Assembly (NCBI GenBank): GCA_963513935.1
Contig: OY740777.1
Span: 18,757,271-18,821,270, forward strand
Length of the DNA: 64,000 nt
DNA from: Aphrophora alni
Lineage: Eukaryota; Arthropoda; Insecta; Hemiptera; Aphrophoridae
Direction of reading: 5' to 3'
Positions within the stretch are counted from its first letter, which is position 1. Each line of letters starts with the position of its first letter. A program made the position numbers and the translations under genes. Below, in pieces: positions 34,361 to 46,180 of the stretch. The notes under the pieces were generated by a model. That model was given only the letters and a program-made list of their open reading frames with translations. It made no database searches and had not been told where the DNA came from.

Positions 34361-35005
34361 AAGGTTTGTTATTTATTTTATTTTTACTATAAGGCCTCTA
34401 TCGGATGATGGTTTTGTAATGGCTTGACTTTTAGCTTGTACGCAAACAAACAAGTTCTGATTGATATCCTTCTAGCAAACTTCGAAACTGGATATTGGAC
34501 GCCGAAACAATATAAAAATCTCATATCTTGTAAAAGTGGAAAAAAATATTTTAGATTTACATTATTTCAGGGAGAAAACTTAAAGGATACTTTTTTACAC
34601 AATTAAATTGCAGAATGTCTCTTAATAAAAGTCCTTTTATATGCGTTTGTTGACAGACACAAATATTACAGCATTTCTTGTACTGCAGCATTTCCATCTC
34701 CTCTCAAAGCTACCTCATAATAATAGTTGATTTAGGATTCTTCTTTTTTTTCCATAAAATACTTTTTACACCACACAGTTTAACTGGTCTGCGCAATTTT
34801 GTCACTTCGTACTGTACTGAAAAAAGAACACAATGTGACGCGACTGTGTGAGTCGCCTACCAAGTCGCTGTAGGTTGAACGTAGCGTCCTACTTGGGCAG
34901 TGGCGCCACTACGTGTGAACAGAGGTATCTATCTACTCAAGAAGTATGGTCTGACAAAGTGCTGTGTGTCATTTGTTACCCACATTTACTTTAGGATTTT
35001 TTCTT
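34361..35005. other. Intron 2, unassigned stretch before the satellite
   Basis: The 60-codon frame at 34424-34606 is unrecognised. 34820-34930 is locally GC-richer (GTGACGCGACTGTGTGAGTC, GGCAGTGGCGCCACTACGTG), with no assignment. Confidence 0.35.
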
Positions 35006-35008
35006 TTT

Positions 35009-36759
35009 GTTCTTTATAAGTACACTTCGGAACCTATTGAGGAACACCCATCTCGTACTAAAGTACACAGATTACAGTTACTGACATATCACTTGACGTT
35101 ACTGATACTACGTTCTTTATAAGTACACTTCGGAACCTTTTGAGGAACACCCATCTCGTACTAAAGTACACAGATTACAGTTACTGACATATCACTTGAC
35201 GTTACTGATACTACGTTCTTTATAACTACACTTCGGAACCTATTGAGGAACACCCATCTCGTACTAAAGTACACAGATTACAGTTACTAACATATCACTT
35301 GACGTTACTGATACTACGTTCTTTATAACTACACTTCGGAACCTATTGAGGAACACCCATCTCGTACTAAAGTACACAGATTACAGTTACTGACAAATCA
35401 CTTGACGTTACTGATACTACGTTCTTTATAAGTACACTTCGGAACCTATTGAGGAACACCCATCTCGTACTAAAGTACACAGATTACAGTTACTGACATA
35501 TCACTTGACGTTACTGATACTACGTTCTTTATAACTACACTTCGGAACCTATTGAGGAACACCCATCTCGTACTAAAGTACACAGATTACAGTTACTGAC
35601 ATATCACTTGACGTTACTGATACTACGTTCTTTATAACTATACTTCGGAACCTATTGAGGAACACCCATCTCGTACTAAAGTACACAGATTACAGTTACT
35701 GACATATCACTTGACGTTACTGATACTACGTTCTTTATAAGTACACTTCGGAACCTATTGAGGAACACCCATCTCGTACTAAAGTACACAGATTACAGTT
35801 ACTGGCATATCACTTGACGTTACTGATACTACGTTCTTTATAACTACACTTCGGAACCTATTGAGGAACACCCATCTCGTATCAAAGTACACAGATTACA
35901 GTTACTGACATATCACTTGACGTTACTGATACTACGTTCTTTATAACTACACTTCGGAACCTATTGAGGAACATCCATCTCGTACTAAAGTACACAGATT
36001 ACAGTTACTGACAAATCACTTGACGTTACTGATACTACGTTCTTTATAAGTACACTTCGGAACCTATTGAGGAACACCCATCTCGTACTAAAGTACACAG
36101 ATTACAGTTACTGACATATCACTTGACGTTACTGATACTACGTTCTTTATAACTACACTTCGGAACCTATTGAGGAACACCCATCTCGTACTAAAGTACA
36201 CAGATTACAGTTACTGACATATCACTTTACGTTACTGATACTACGTTCTTTATAACTACACTTCGGAACCTATTGAGGAACACCCATCTCGTACTAAAGT
36301 ACACAGATTACAGTTACTGACATATCACTTGACGTTACTGATACTACGTTCTTTATAACTACACTTCGGAACCTATTGAGGAACACCCATCTCGTACTAA
36401 CGTACACAGATTACAGTTACTGACATATCACTTGACGTTACTGATACTACGTTCTTTATAACTACACTTCGGAACCTATTGAGGAACACCCATCTCGTAT
36501 CAAAGTACACAGATTACAGTTACTGACATATCACTTGACGTTACTGATACTACGTTCTTTATAACTACACTTCGGAACCTATTGAGGAACACCCATCTCG
36601 TACTAAAGTACACAGATTACAGTTACTGACAAATCACTTGACGTTACTGATACTACGTTCTTTATAACTACACTTCGGAACCTATTGAGGAACACCCATC
36701 TCGTACTAAAGTACACAGATTACCGTTACTGACAAATCACTTGACGTTACTGATACTAC
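35009..36759. repeat. 103-bp satellite, 17 units
   Basis: Units start GTTCTTTATAA every 103 bp from 35009 to 36657, and the array ends at 36759 (17.0 units). Identity between units is very high. Diagnostic variants recur at intervals: AAGTAC in units 1, 2, 5, 8 and 11 (elsewhere AACTA-), GACAAATCAC in units 4, 10, 16 and 17, and CGTATCAAAG in units 9 and 15. GTACTAAAGTAC inside the unit is near-palindromic. Confidence 0.98.
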
Positions 36760-36829
36760 ACCATATTGAGTTGCCACTTTATATCGAGATATATTCTTCA
36801 TGGTGGAAAGGTCTACGAATCACTGATTT

Positions 36830-37241
36830 TATAAATAGGTTAATAAAATATTACCTGTTATATGTCCGTTTAGTGATCTCCTTTTTGTGTTGAACACTAC
36901 CGCGGTTTCAGGTGATATGACTTCCATCTTCAGGTGTTGAAAATACACTCACATGAGGTCGTCAGAACATGAAATATTTTTACAACACGAATACAGTTCT
37001 GACCCGGCTCCCTTACGGAATACCACGCATGTGCCGAATAAACTTATTAAATTAAATGTATTGTATTCGTGTTGTAATGGCTATGTGTTGTAACAATATT
37101 TCATGTTCTGACGACCTCATGTGAGTGTATTTTCAACACCTGAAGATGGAAGTCATATCACCTGAAACCGCGGTAGTGTTCAACACAAAAAGGAGATCAC
37201 TAGACGGACAATAACAGGTAATTTTTATTAACCTATTTATA
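36830..37241. mobile_element. Fold-back element with ~160-bp terminal inverted repeats
   Basis: The left arm (TATAAATAGGTTAATAAAAT, then TGATCTCCTTTTTGTGTTGA, ACACTACCGCGGTTTCAGGT, CACATGAGGTCGTCAGAACA) is repeated as its complement on the right, ending ATTAACCTATTTATA. The central ~80 bp is unpaired. Both ends abut TA, which fits a TA target duplication (Tc1/mariner-type non-autonomous element); this class call is inference. The arms contain the GAAGATGGAAGTCATATCAC then CTGAAAC motif. There is no open frame. Confidence 0.85.
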
Positions 37242-37499
37242 TACAGTATGGTTTTATATCAACTATGACTATCATTTGATGACGCAATCTATTTAGGATA
37301 TTTAGAAATGATGGTTCATCTAAAACCAACTCGCGTAGTAAATTTTCGTTTGAAACTCTTTTCTTATCAAAGAGGAATTTTTACACCATGTACTCATAGG
37401 CCTCTTCTTGTTCTTTGCAACTATTGTCACAGTTAGACGTAAAATAATCAAAACCTTTTGAGGCTCAACAGGACACTGAAATCGATTACCAAATGTCCA

Positions 37500-38010
37500 T
37501 TTAGTATTATTCTTCTTCAATTTGGGCGGTTAACCCCTTTTGCACGTCAGCCACAAAGGTTCATTATGTTCTCAAATGTAAAATAGGTGATTTTGAATAA
37601 ATAGATGGAGATGAGCTCAATGAAGTTCAGAACTGTCCCTTTGTGTAAGATCCAAGTACTCCGTCATTTCACGATTGAGACATACGTATTCGGCGATTAG
37701 TTGTTCCACTGTTTCCTATTGCAGACCACATTTTCGTACAAAGAGGCTTCGCAGTGAAAATGTTTTCTCAGGTGAGTCTGCTCTCTACAAACACTATCAC
37801 GTTTCTTATGTTGCACTTGATTAAATGGAGAAAGTCAAAAGGGCACACAGTGAGAATCCTTAGACCGAGCTGTTCCCCACGTGCGCCAGCCTCTTGGATA
37901 AAATTCTCGAGTCCAATGCACGCTTTGTTAACCAGCACAAAGCTGGTTTACTACTGTTAATACAGAATGTCCAGAAACCCAACATAGAGTAACATTATTG
38001 AGCCCTGCAT
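37500..38010 (-). pseudogene. Decayed non-LTR retrotransposon, RNase H C-terminal region
   Basis: On the - strand LRKHFHCEASLYENVVC (about 37770-37720) and, in another frame, RKCGLQ, a stop, ETVEQLIAEYVCLNREMTEY then LDLTQRDSSELH are legible. These match 'LRKHLF..GL.DSPLCRKCG.EEET.EHLL.EC..L'. The nucleotides that follow (CCTTTGTGGCTGACGTGC, 37555-37535) match the copy near 18860. The + frame 37754-37960 and the - frame 37320-37520 are not the coding frame. Confidence 0.65.
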
Positions 38011-38264
38011 CCGTGTTGTGCTTCTGATACAATCTAAAACTAACTGATTTGAGTTCGCCTGACTCTCTGTATAGATACATGCATCCTTATACGTCTAACA
38101 AAGTCTCAAGTTATCTAGTACGTAATTCATTACCTTACCTTACTCCTTGATGACTTACAGTCCTTGACTTCCTTGATGACTCTGGCCCTGCAAAATCGCA
38201 CATCCTAACTTATCGTTGGAAATAGTGTATCTCAAAAATTCTTGTTCGAGAGTTACTAAAAAAA

Positions 38265-38770
38265 AAAATTGGCCATGGTTAAGAAAGACATAATTCTCAA
38301 ATTGGTTCCACTGATTTCATACAAATTTTGTTGAAATCTGAATATTATTATTCAAACATTGTATAAAATTGCTAGTAAATAAAATACAGTTCAGCAATAA
38401 TAAGATAAAAACTCAAATAAATTTTAAAAAATCGATTTCAATAAAATATTTTACATTTAAGACGAGTTTATGACAAAAGCGAAGCAAGCCTAAACCCTAT
38501 TAAAGCATATAAATATGTTTTCAAAGTTGGCGACAATGATTCATTTTCACGTTTTGACTTCACTACGGAACAGACAGTTTGGATGGCGAGTAGTTTTGAT
38601 GGGTTTTTATTTAGTTTTGGGGCATGGTAAGTGAGAAAGTTTGTGCAATGTTTTTGCACAGTTTCTTTTTTAAATTCTCACACAAATGAAGGAATAGCAT
38701 CGGAATTGTTGAAGATTCATTGGTGAGGTTTGAAAATAGAGTTGTTCAAATATTTTTCTCCATCTCTGTC
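38265..38770 (-). mobile_element. Dispersed element family C, copy 5
   Basis: GGCCATGGTTAAGAAAGACA, TCTCAAATTGGTTCCACTGA, AAAGCGAAGCAAGCCTAAAC, GACAATGATTCATTTTCACG and TTTTGACTTCACTACGGAAC: colinear with 15945-16558. Confidence 0.6.
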
Positions 38771-38809
38771 ATTACTGATTTCTCAGAATGGTAATAGAGG
38801 CGGGAAGAG

Positions 38810-39480
38810 GGTAGTTTGTATAAAATCAGTTGATTAGCACCTTCATAGTACTTACAATATAATACAAAAGTTCGTTTCTTGAGCTTTGTAGGAATAATGT
38901 TAAATTGTGTTGATAGACCAAGGGGGAAAGTTTGTTTAAAACAGTTTTTACTCTCATCTTGTGAACCTGTAATTATGTATATAAATAATTTCTTGATATC
39001 TGCTAGGTCCTCGTAGATATGTATATAAAAGTCTCCACTCGCTACGCTCGTGTCACGACTCGGCCCTGCCGGATCTCCTAACTATACGAGATATGATGTT
39101 GATACTATTACATGCAGAATTAAAATGTGCAAATGTTTATCTAATTTAATTGTTGTAACTCGAATAAAACGAGAATTATAAAAAACAAACTGTTTTATAT
39201 GGCTGCTATTTTTATATTTTCCTTTCGATTGTTCTAAGTTTCACTAACATTCTATATGAGTCCCCTATACCAAATTTCATAACTCTATCTTAATTTTTCT
39301 ACTATTAAAAAAGTAGTTCAACTACGATAGTTAGTTACTACCGTGCTTATGTAGAGACAATAACACCAACATCGAAGAGGACATTAACTATGGACGGACG
39401 AAATTTTATTTATCGAAAATTATTTTTATTAGCTTCCTGAAACCATAAAAGTTGAAGATAAACCAAAAACGGAGTTAGAA
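38810..39480 (-). mobile_element. Dispersed element family B, copy 5
   Basis: CACCTTCATAGTACTTACA, GTTTCTTGAGCTTTGTAGGA, TGTTGATAGACCAAGGGGGA, then CTCCACTCGCTACGCTCGTG and TCACGACTCGGCCCT, and farther CTACCGTGCTTATGT with CTATGGACGGACG. Colinear with 16560-17255. Confidence 0.6.
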
Positions 39481-41165
39481 ATTTTTGGCATTATCAAAGT
39501 TCTTATAGTGGATAAGTAAAACAGACGGGATAAAAAGACGGGATAAAAAGACGGATATATCTAGGAAAAACTAACCACACACTCCGAGTGATAAAACAAC
39601 AAATATTGATTGATAAAACGTTTAATCTAAATGTAAAACTTAATGCTGAGGGAAACAGTTCAGTTTACTAGACCTGATACAAATTACAGGGTTCTCAACG
39701 TCTGGAGTGTAATTGGAAGCAGATGATTACAACTTACACAACGTAAAATTACACTGCAGGGTGTTCAAAAGAAGTAAACGGTGCAAATATATTGTATACG
39801 TTTCCCATTATGTATCACACCCATTCACATAACTAAATTTTAACCATAAAAAGTTTACAAAAAAATCTAGAGCAAATGAAAAAGTGGATAATTGTGAATA
39901 ACGTTTTAGAAAATCGAACATTTAACAAGTTGATAGGTGCTATCACATTGTATGTATATTGGTTTAAAGTGTCAATGTTTCGGTCCTGGTGTGCCTCCAC
40001 TCGCTATGCTTGTATCGGTGACATCGAAATTCATTTAAATCGGTTCACTCGTTTATGAAAAAAAAAACAATTTTTTTTTCATAATTAAATTAAGCCTAAT
40101 TCAAAATGGATACATGAATAAAATATTGTTAAACCCATCACAAACCATTCTTTACAATGAAATTTCAATACTTGAAACGAACTGTTATAAACAACTGTCA
40201 AATAATCAGCTCCAACAATGGATTTGAAATGTATAAATTCTTCTAAACAAAATTGCTTTGAAACGCAAATCTTCACTTTAAATACTTTAAACACAGACAC
40301 TTCCCCGAGGCACATCCATCTCGATGTAAACTGCTTTTGACGAGTATTCTATAAAACTTTGCCAACATATTCTTTAAAGTTGTGACGTAAAGACTTTAAA
40401 AATGTTATCGTTGATAAGCGTATGTCTGACTTTGAAATTCTCTTCGTGAAAATATATCACGTAAAACACAATTGTTTCTTTCACTACTGAGTTTTCCCCA
40501 TATTTCTTTATAGGAGTTGGTGTAGAAGTTTTAACTTGAAAAGTGAAGTTTGCCTTTAATTAATAGCCTCCTAACTTGCCATTAGAAATTTCTATAATGG
40601 CAGGCCGTTTCTGTTTATTTTTTAATGATTTTTTATTAATTTTGAAAAATGTACATAAAAATTACTATTATCCAAAACCCAACTTTTTATATACAATTTT
40701 TCTTAGAAAGGTGCATATAGAATTCATCTATGATATTTAAAAAAAAACATTTGGAATTAAAATTTGGAGTTACTGTGTTGGGATTCAAAAAATAGAAGTA
40801 AAAACTCAAAGATACCACCAACCAAATTTTTCTATTTTTATTTCAATATATACAAAAGTATTTGAATTTATTTGATATTAAAATTTGGTAAGAAAATATA
40901 TTATTGTTGAAAAGTTACATTTCGAAAAATCAATTTTTATGAAAAGAGTATAATGTAGGTAAAACGTGAGGTTAATTTTGAAACATTCCCCAAATATAGT
41001 AATATTATCCAAAACCCTACATGTTATATAGGCCTATCATGTTTCTCTGATGAGGGTTTAAAATTGATCTATGTGTCGAGAAAACTAATTTAGAAGTAAA
41101 AAGTTTGGAGCTAGTATGTCAGTAATAAAAACGAGTGCAATAACCGAAGTCAAAACATCATAAAA
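39481..41165. other. Intron 2, mostly unassigned
   Basis: A 13-bp direct repeat, AGACGGGATAAAA, lies at 39525-39552. A family B fragment is at 39960-40060 (CCTCCACTCGCTATGCTTGT then ATCGGTGACATCG). Frames at 39876-40058 and 40085-40315 are unrecognised. Confidence 0.35.
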
Positions 41166-41168
41166 AAG

Positions 41169-41222
<54 letters not shown>
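41169..41222. repeat. (TA)n microsatellite
   Basis: About 27 TA units directly abutting the next element, AACTAGCTAATGG. Confidence 0.97.
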
Positions 41223-41223
<1 letters not shown>

Positions 41224-41591
41224 CTAGCTAATGGTCCCCAGTTTCACCTGGGGATAGTTTAGATAGTTTTATAAAGATTTTTTTTTTTTTTTTTAGCACA
41301 ACCCTAATGGTCGTGCTATGGAAATAAATTACCACCATATACAGCAAAACCCCAATTTTGATCAAAATCGACCCAATAAATAACAAAGATATGATACTTG
41401 TTTTAGGGGTAAAAACACCCTTTTATAGGCGAAAAACCCTCTTTGAGTTGAACAATTTCAAAACCCTTTCTTTGTACGCGTCTACAGACCTACCTCAAAT
41501 CATGTTAAAAATTCATAGCTCTAGGCTTCTTGGATCCAGAGATTTCGTGATCAGTCAATGTGTTTTGACTTTTATATACCAAGTGTCCTAA
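41222..41591 (+). mobile_element. AACTAGCT-type element, unexpanded copy
   Basis: The start AACTAGCTAATGGTCCCCAG and the end GTCAATGTGTTTTGACTTTT match the start and end of the element at 51736-53146. The body contains one copy of the block that is tandemly amplified there (CCCTTTCTTTGTACGCGTCT, ACAGACCTACCTCAAATCAT, then CATAGCTCTAGGCTTCTTGG). Elements beginning AACTAGCTG..CCGCGGCTTCG next to TA runs are common in arthropod genomes. I cannot assign the class with confidence. The frame at 41358-41591 is a product of this repeat. Confidence 0.7.
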
Positions 41592-42858
41592 AAGTCCCAC
41601 CCCCCTATTATTATTTTTTAGTGAATGGAAATAGACAGATTTACTTTGGGGAAAGTTTAGATAACCAAAGGAGGAGTTTTTTGAAGTAACAAAATTTTCA
41701 ACCCTTACCCCCAAAATGGGGTAGTTTAGGGGTAAGTCAAGCATTTTAAATAGCAACCCCTATTGAGTGATACCTCATTTTAAAGGCCATTAAAAATAAG
41801 AATAATGGCGCAAACTAGAGGTCTCTAAGTTCATCCTACTCAACATAGCGACCAATCGAATGTTAACCTACAAACTCCGGTTGTTTTCATTACATTACAA
41901 ATTGCTCTATGTTGGTAAAATGATGGTAATAAAAAATGAGAAAAAATTTCTTTACGTCCCACGAATTGGAACAAAACTAAAAACACCAAAAAACTTCTAT
42001 AAAATATCGGAAAATATTTGTTAGATTATTCAAACATTTAAAATTGTTGGAGAATATAGCTGTGAAGTTAAATATGTATCAACAAAATATAATTAATAAA
42101 TTAAAAAATAATGAACTTCTAAAACATAACAAGAAACGAAATTAACTTTCTGAGCGCCAGCAATGCTTGCATAGCTATCTCAGACAATGACAAAAACTAA
42201 CAATAATCTCTCTGAGAGCCACGACTTTAAAGGCACAGTTAAAACAAAATGTTTACTTAACGAGATGTTTAATTTTAACTAACTACGAGAAAGAACACCG
42301 TTCGAAATAAAAAGAAAAATACTATTTTAATGTATTAAGTTATTTTTATTACGATTTATGAACTTTGGATTATGAGAGTTTGCAAGTACCGATCATGAGC
42401 TTTGCAATTGTACTTAAATTATTACGATAGGGCAATTAACGAGTGAAAAGTTGAATTATAGAAATTATAGAGTTGAAAGATAGCCACTATAGAAATGAAA
42501 GTTGTTGATAGGCAGCTCCTGGGTTTTACGATGTAAAATGTATTTGAGTTAACTCGAGTTTCTAAGGACGAGCGAGGATGTTTAATAGTATTTTTACACT
42601 TTTTTCTTTAGTTTGCTTTCACATCTGTCAGGCTGTCATTAAATCTGGGAAGCTCTATTGAGAGACACTTTTTGTTCATTCAAAATTTTGAAACTTTGTA
42701 TAGATGTTGATTTCGGACGACAATACACTAATTCATTGTTATATACACATGTTTTTGGTGGGGAAAACGCATGCGCAGTAGGCAGAGTGGCGCAGTAGGT
42801 ACGTATCTGTAGTATACATATGCAGCAGGTAGTGAGAAGTACACATGCGCAGTATATG
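41592..42858. other. Intron 2, unassigned stretch
   Basis: 41592-41800 still resembles degenerate ends of the preceding element (CCCACCCCCC, ATTTTAAATAGCAACCCCTA). 42769-42890 is a patch with ATGCGCAGTA repeated four times, loosely spaced. Confidence 0.35.
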
Positions 42859-42859
42859 A

Positions 42860-43084
42860 GGTGGGTAGTACAAATGCGGGGTAGGTTACATCTTTCAAAT
42901 GCGTTTACAATATAATCGTCAACACAAATCGCAACGCCGTGCTGTGGAAACCCTTGAAAAACTTCAAGTTCGCTTAGAACGTGATCGACAACAGCGGCAA
43001 GAGCGAAATGCTCTTCTGGCAGCGTTCGAAAAGGCGATAAATAAATTTTGTGACAAAATCTGTGAAATTTGTACTAAAAAGTAG
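42860..43084 (+). pseudogene. Probable Helitron helicase N-terminal relic
   Basis: The frame is open from 42860 to TAG at 43084; from the ATG at 42899 it gives 61 residues. It is arginine/glutamine-rich and helical (QRRAVETLEKLQVRLERD) and ends AINKFCDKICEICTKK. The terminal pattern F-C-D-x-x-C-x-x-C-T-K resembles the cysteine motif near the N-terminus of insect Helitron-like helicase proteins, from memory. The composition is more coding-like than its flanks. Everything after the motif is missing, so it is at best a fragment. Confidence 0.4.
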
Positions 43085-43445
43085 AAAAAATAATTTAATA
43101 TTTTTTTAACCCACTTTTCTAAAAAATATAGTTTATAACTAAAAAGTAGAAAATATTTTTTTAAACACACTTCTTTAAAAAAAAAAAGAAAGAAAATAAA
43201 TAAATAAAGATAAAAACAAACAAAACACACTTAGTAAAAAGTACTAATTAAAACGTAAATTACAAAACAAAGTGTGGTCACTAAGAATTAAAAATTATAA
43301 TACATATAGGGCCCACACTTGTACTTCGTAATAAGTGTGTTTATTTGTTTTTATATCTGTATTTATTTATTTTTTTAGAAAATTGGATTAAAAAATTTAA
43401 TAAATTATTTTATTTTTATTACATTGCACATATATCTTATACACT
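43085..43445. repeat. AT-rich inverted repeat after the Helitron-like frame
   Basis: The left side (AATAATTTAATATTTTTTTA, then AATAAATAAATAAAGATAAA and CACACTT at about 43228) is mirrored by the right side (AAGTGTGTTTATTTGTTTTT, then TTATTTATTTTTTTAGAAAA and AATTTAATAAATTAT). The centre holds GGGCCCACACTTG. ACTAAAAAGTAGAAAA is directly repeated on the left. Frames at 42964-43230 (-) and 43345-43548 (+) derive from it. Confidence 0.55.
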
Positions 43446-43799
43446 AGGTATCACACTAGAAAGTTATGTGATGGGGGATAAAATCGACGTAGAGTTTTTA
43501 AAAGATATATTTGCATTGAGTCCCCTGAGTTTTTGGAATAATTTATGAATGATGTCATTCTATGTAATGTGCATTTTTTGTTTTAACCCAAATGCGATTT
43601 AAATCAATTTTGGTGTGCGGGCATATTTTGGATTTTATTAAAATGTTTTTCTTAATTGAAAATTTTGAGTTATAGAGATACCTAAAATATTACGATTTAA
43701 TACAAATCGGCTACATCGATTTTGATCAAATTTCCCCTCTATTGACCAAAGCAAGAGGTATTGGTCGTCGTCTCTCCGTGAGTTGTCTGTATAAACTGT

Positions 43800-44400
43800 T
43801 ATGGAATACGTAATTTTCTCAAAATTGTCTCCACCTGTTTCGCTAAATATTTAGTGAAATGTGAAGATTAATTTTCAAAACGCGTGTGTAGAATCAAAAC
43901 GCAAGTCAAAAATATTTACAGTTTAGGAATATTGACAAACAAGTTTTGGGTTAGATCCTACTCTTTTATCAGGATTCATTTGATCAACTTTTGTTCACTT
44001 CTGAACTTGACGCCATTATAGTTTTTATTTCACGACCGAAAGATTTTTTGCCTTTTATATAACAATCAAACAAAACTAAATATTCGTATGTAGCTGTTAT
44101 AAAAGACGTAATTTCTCAAAATCAGTTCTACAGATTTCGTTAATTTTTTTTTTTTAAATGTGAAGATTGATAACTCAAACTGCTGTGCAAAATTGCAAAT
44201 TAAATATATTACAATTGAATAATAATTGTAAAAAATAAATAAACATTGACCAATTTTTTTTTTCAAAGATTTCTTAATTTTTACTTTTTAACTGATAACT
44301 ACCGAACTGACTTTTTGTGAAAACTAGTTTCGTTTGGTTAGTTTGTCAATTGTAAATGAGATAGTGTGTGCAAAGTTTTACATTGTTCATTTTATTTATA
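43800..44400 (+). mobile_element. Family C copies 6a and 6b with a nested family A fragment
   Basis: TGAAATGTGAAGATTAATTT at 43856 and AAATGTGAAGATTGATAACT at 44155 are two family C segments. Between them, 43930-44072 is family A copy 7 (TTGGGTTAGATCCTACTCTT, TGATCAACTTTTGTTCACTT, GACCGAAAGATTTTTTGCC). The right end has TAACTGATAACTACCGAACT. Confidence 0.5.
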
Positions 44401-45375
44401 CCCCCAAAACAAAATAATATCGTAAGTTTAAAAACACTGAAACAAAAACACTACAAATAATTGTAGAGAACATTTTTACTTGTGTGCTATTGATAAAATG
44501 CATGCACTATATATCCATCATTATAAAACCGTACTTGCATATTAAAAGAAAAAAAACTTTTTTTTTCTCTTTTGTACAATAAGTGCAGTGCATAATACAA
44601 AAGTTGTAATGAGAAGAGTATTAAAAAGTCTTGAGTGTAAATTGAGGTAGGTGTAGCCCGGGGGTGGGGGTGGGGATAAAGTTTTGAGATTAATGAATTC
44701 CTTTTCTCTCTTGAGCTGAGTACATTGTATGCATGTTTTATGTGTTACTTAGCTACAGCTTGTGTCCTGCATGAGATCAACGATGAAATACTTAACATGC
44801 AGCTCAGCACGATGACATGATAGGGTGCGAATTTTATTTAATCTTATGCAGCTTGTGTCACTAACAAGTTGGGATAGTTACATTTTGTTTTTTAAACGAA
44901 TATCTTTAGGCTAGTCATTTACTAATGCATTTTCCTTTTTTCTTTCTAAACCAGTGTAAAAAATACATATCGTGTAATAAAAATAGACTACGAAATGGAA
45001 AAAATTAAAGTCTCAAACAAACTATGTGAAATTGCTTTAAATACTTTTTAATAAATCGATGAGTTCTCTGTAAAGTTGCTTTTTAATGAGTGTGAGTGAA
45101 AGATTTGGAACCAGTTTTATCCAATCATTTTGCAAACTATGAATATTACGAAGAAGTGTTAAACACAATTTTTAAAAATAAATTTCCTAAATTTTTGTTT
45201 AAAATTGGATTGAGCTATGTCTTTATAAAGGTAGCACTAAAACTACCCCCATGTTTACGGACTTTACTTTGTTAATAACCATCGTATCAAAAATTCCAAA
45301 ATAAATCTTATATTAAAAATAAACGCTAGATGTAGATGAATAATACAAAAATGACTGTTGTTTATTAACACAATT
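44401..45375. other. Intron 2, unassigned stretch
   Basis: AT-rich, with a G-rich patch CGGGGGTGGGGGTGGGGATA at 44659. No gene recognised. Confidence 0.4.
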
Positions 45376-45379
45376 ATTA

Positions 45380-46180
45380 TTTCACAAGATAATTATTTTA
45401 CAGGTTTATTTCATATACACAGATTTAGTCACCTTTTTATGTATATGTAATATATTCAAGTGATTACAAGAAAATAACCAATTGTTTCAAATAAAACGTT
45501 CAATGAACACCTTTATAGTAATAAAATTATTTGGTGATTCATTATGTCTATTAGGGACATAGGCTTTGGATGAATGTATGTGGATTTTACAATATTTTGA
45601 ATAATAGAAGGAATCAATTATGGATTAAGAGTCAGTTGATCGGTATTTCCTACATTTGTTAGGTTTATAGTTTATGAACACAAGATGGTATTGTTTAAAT
45701 AGCTATTTTTGATGAATGTTTCTATTTTTGTTGAGTGTTTAACTGATGCTGCTCACTTAACAGATTGCTGTTATTTATAGTTACCAAATGTTTTTGTAGA
45801 AAATTAACTGTGATTAATATAACTGGTCTAAGTGTCATTTATCTGAGGTTATAAATTTGTTTATCCTTTTTAATTATTTAATATATTATTAATTATTTTC
45901 AAAACCCTTGTTAAATATGTGTATAGTTTGATGTCCTCTCCAACAATAACTCTCTTTCTTCCCTTGTCTGTAGAGAATCATTTCTTATTTCTTCACTTCC
46001 TTATATTTGCACTGCACTTCAATAACACATATATGCACAGGTTATTATAAACTTCCATGGCTTACAATTCTGTTGGTTATATATAGTTCGATTTATGGTT
46101 GAAATGGGAAATGAATTGAAATGGGCTATGCGATGGGAAGTTTGATGTTCATGAATATTTTGGTGGCGGACAAATTTGAA
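45380..46180 (+). repeat. About 0.8-kb repeat, copy 1 of an inverted pair
   Basis: Shared in reverse complement with 58430-59270: ATTGTTTCAAATAAAACGTT, AAGAGTCAGTTGATCGGTAT, TTTATAGTTTATGAACACAA, AAATAGCTATTTTTGATGAA, GTTTGATGTCCTCTCCAACA, TTACAATTCTGTTGGTTATA. The two copies differ by many substitutions and small indels. No open frame, tRNA-like head or terminal inverted repeats were seen. Confidence 0.85.

Noticed and set aside
34985..36800. CRISPR-like direct repeat array
   Set aside because: The 103-bp units are head-to-tail without variable spacers, in a eukaryotic intron; it is a satellite.
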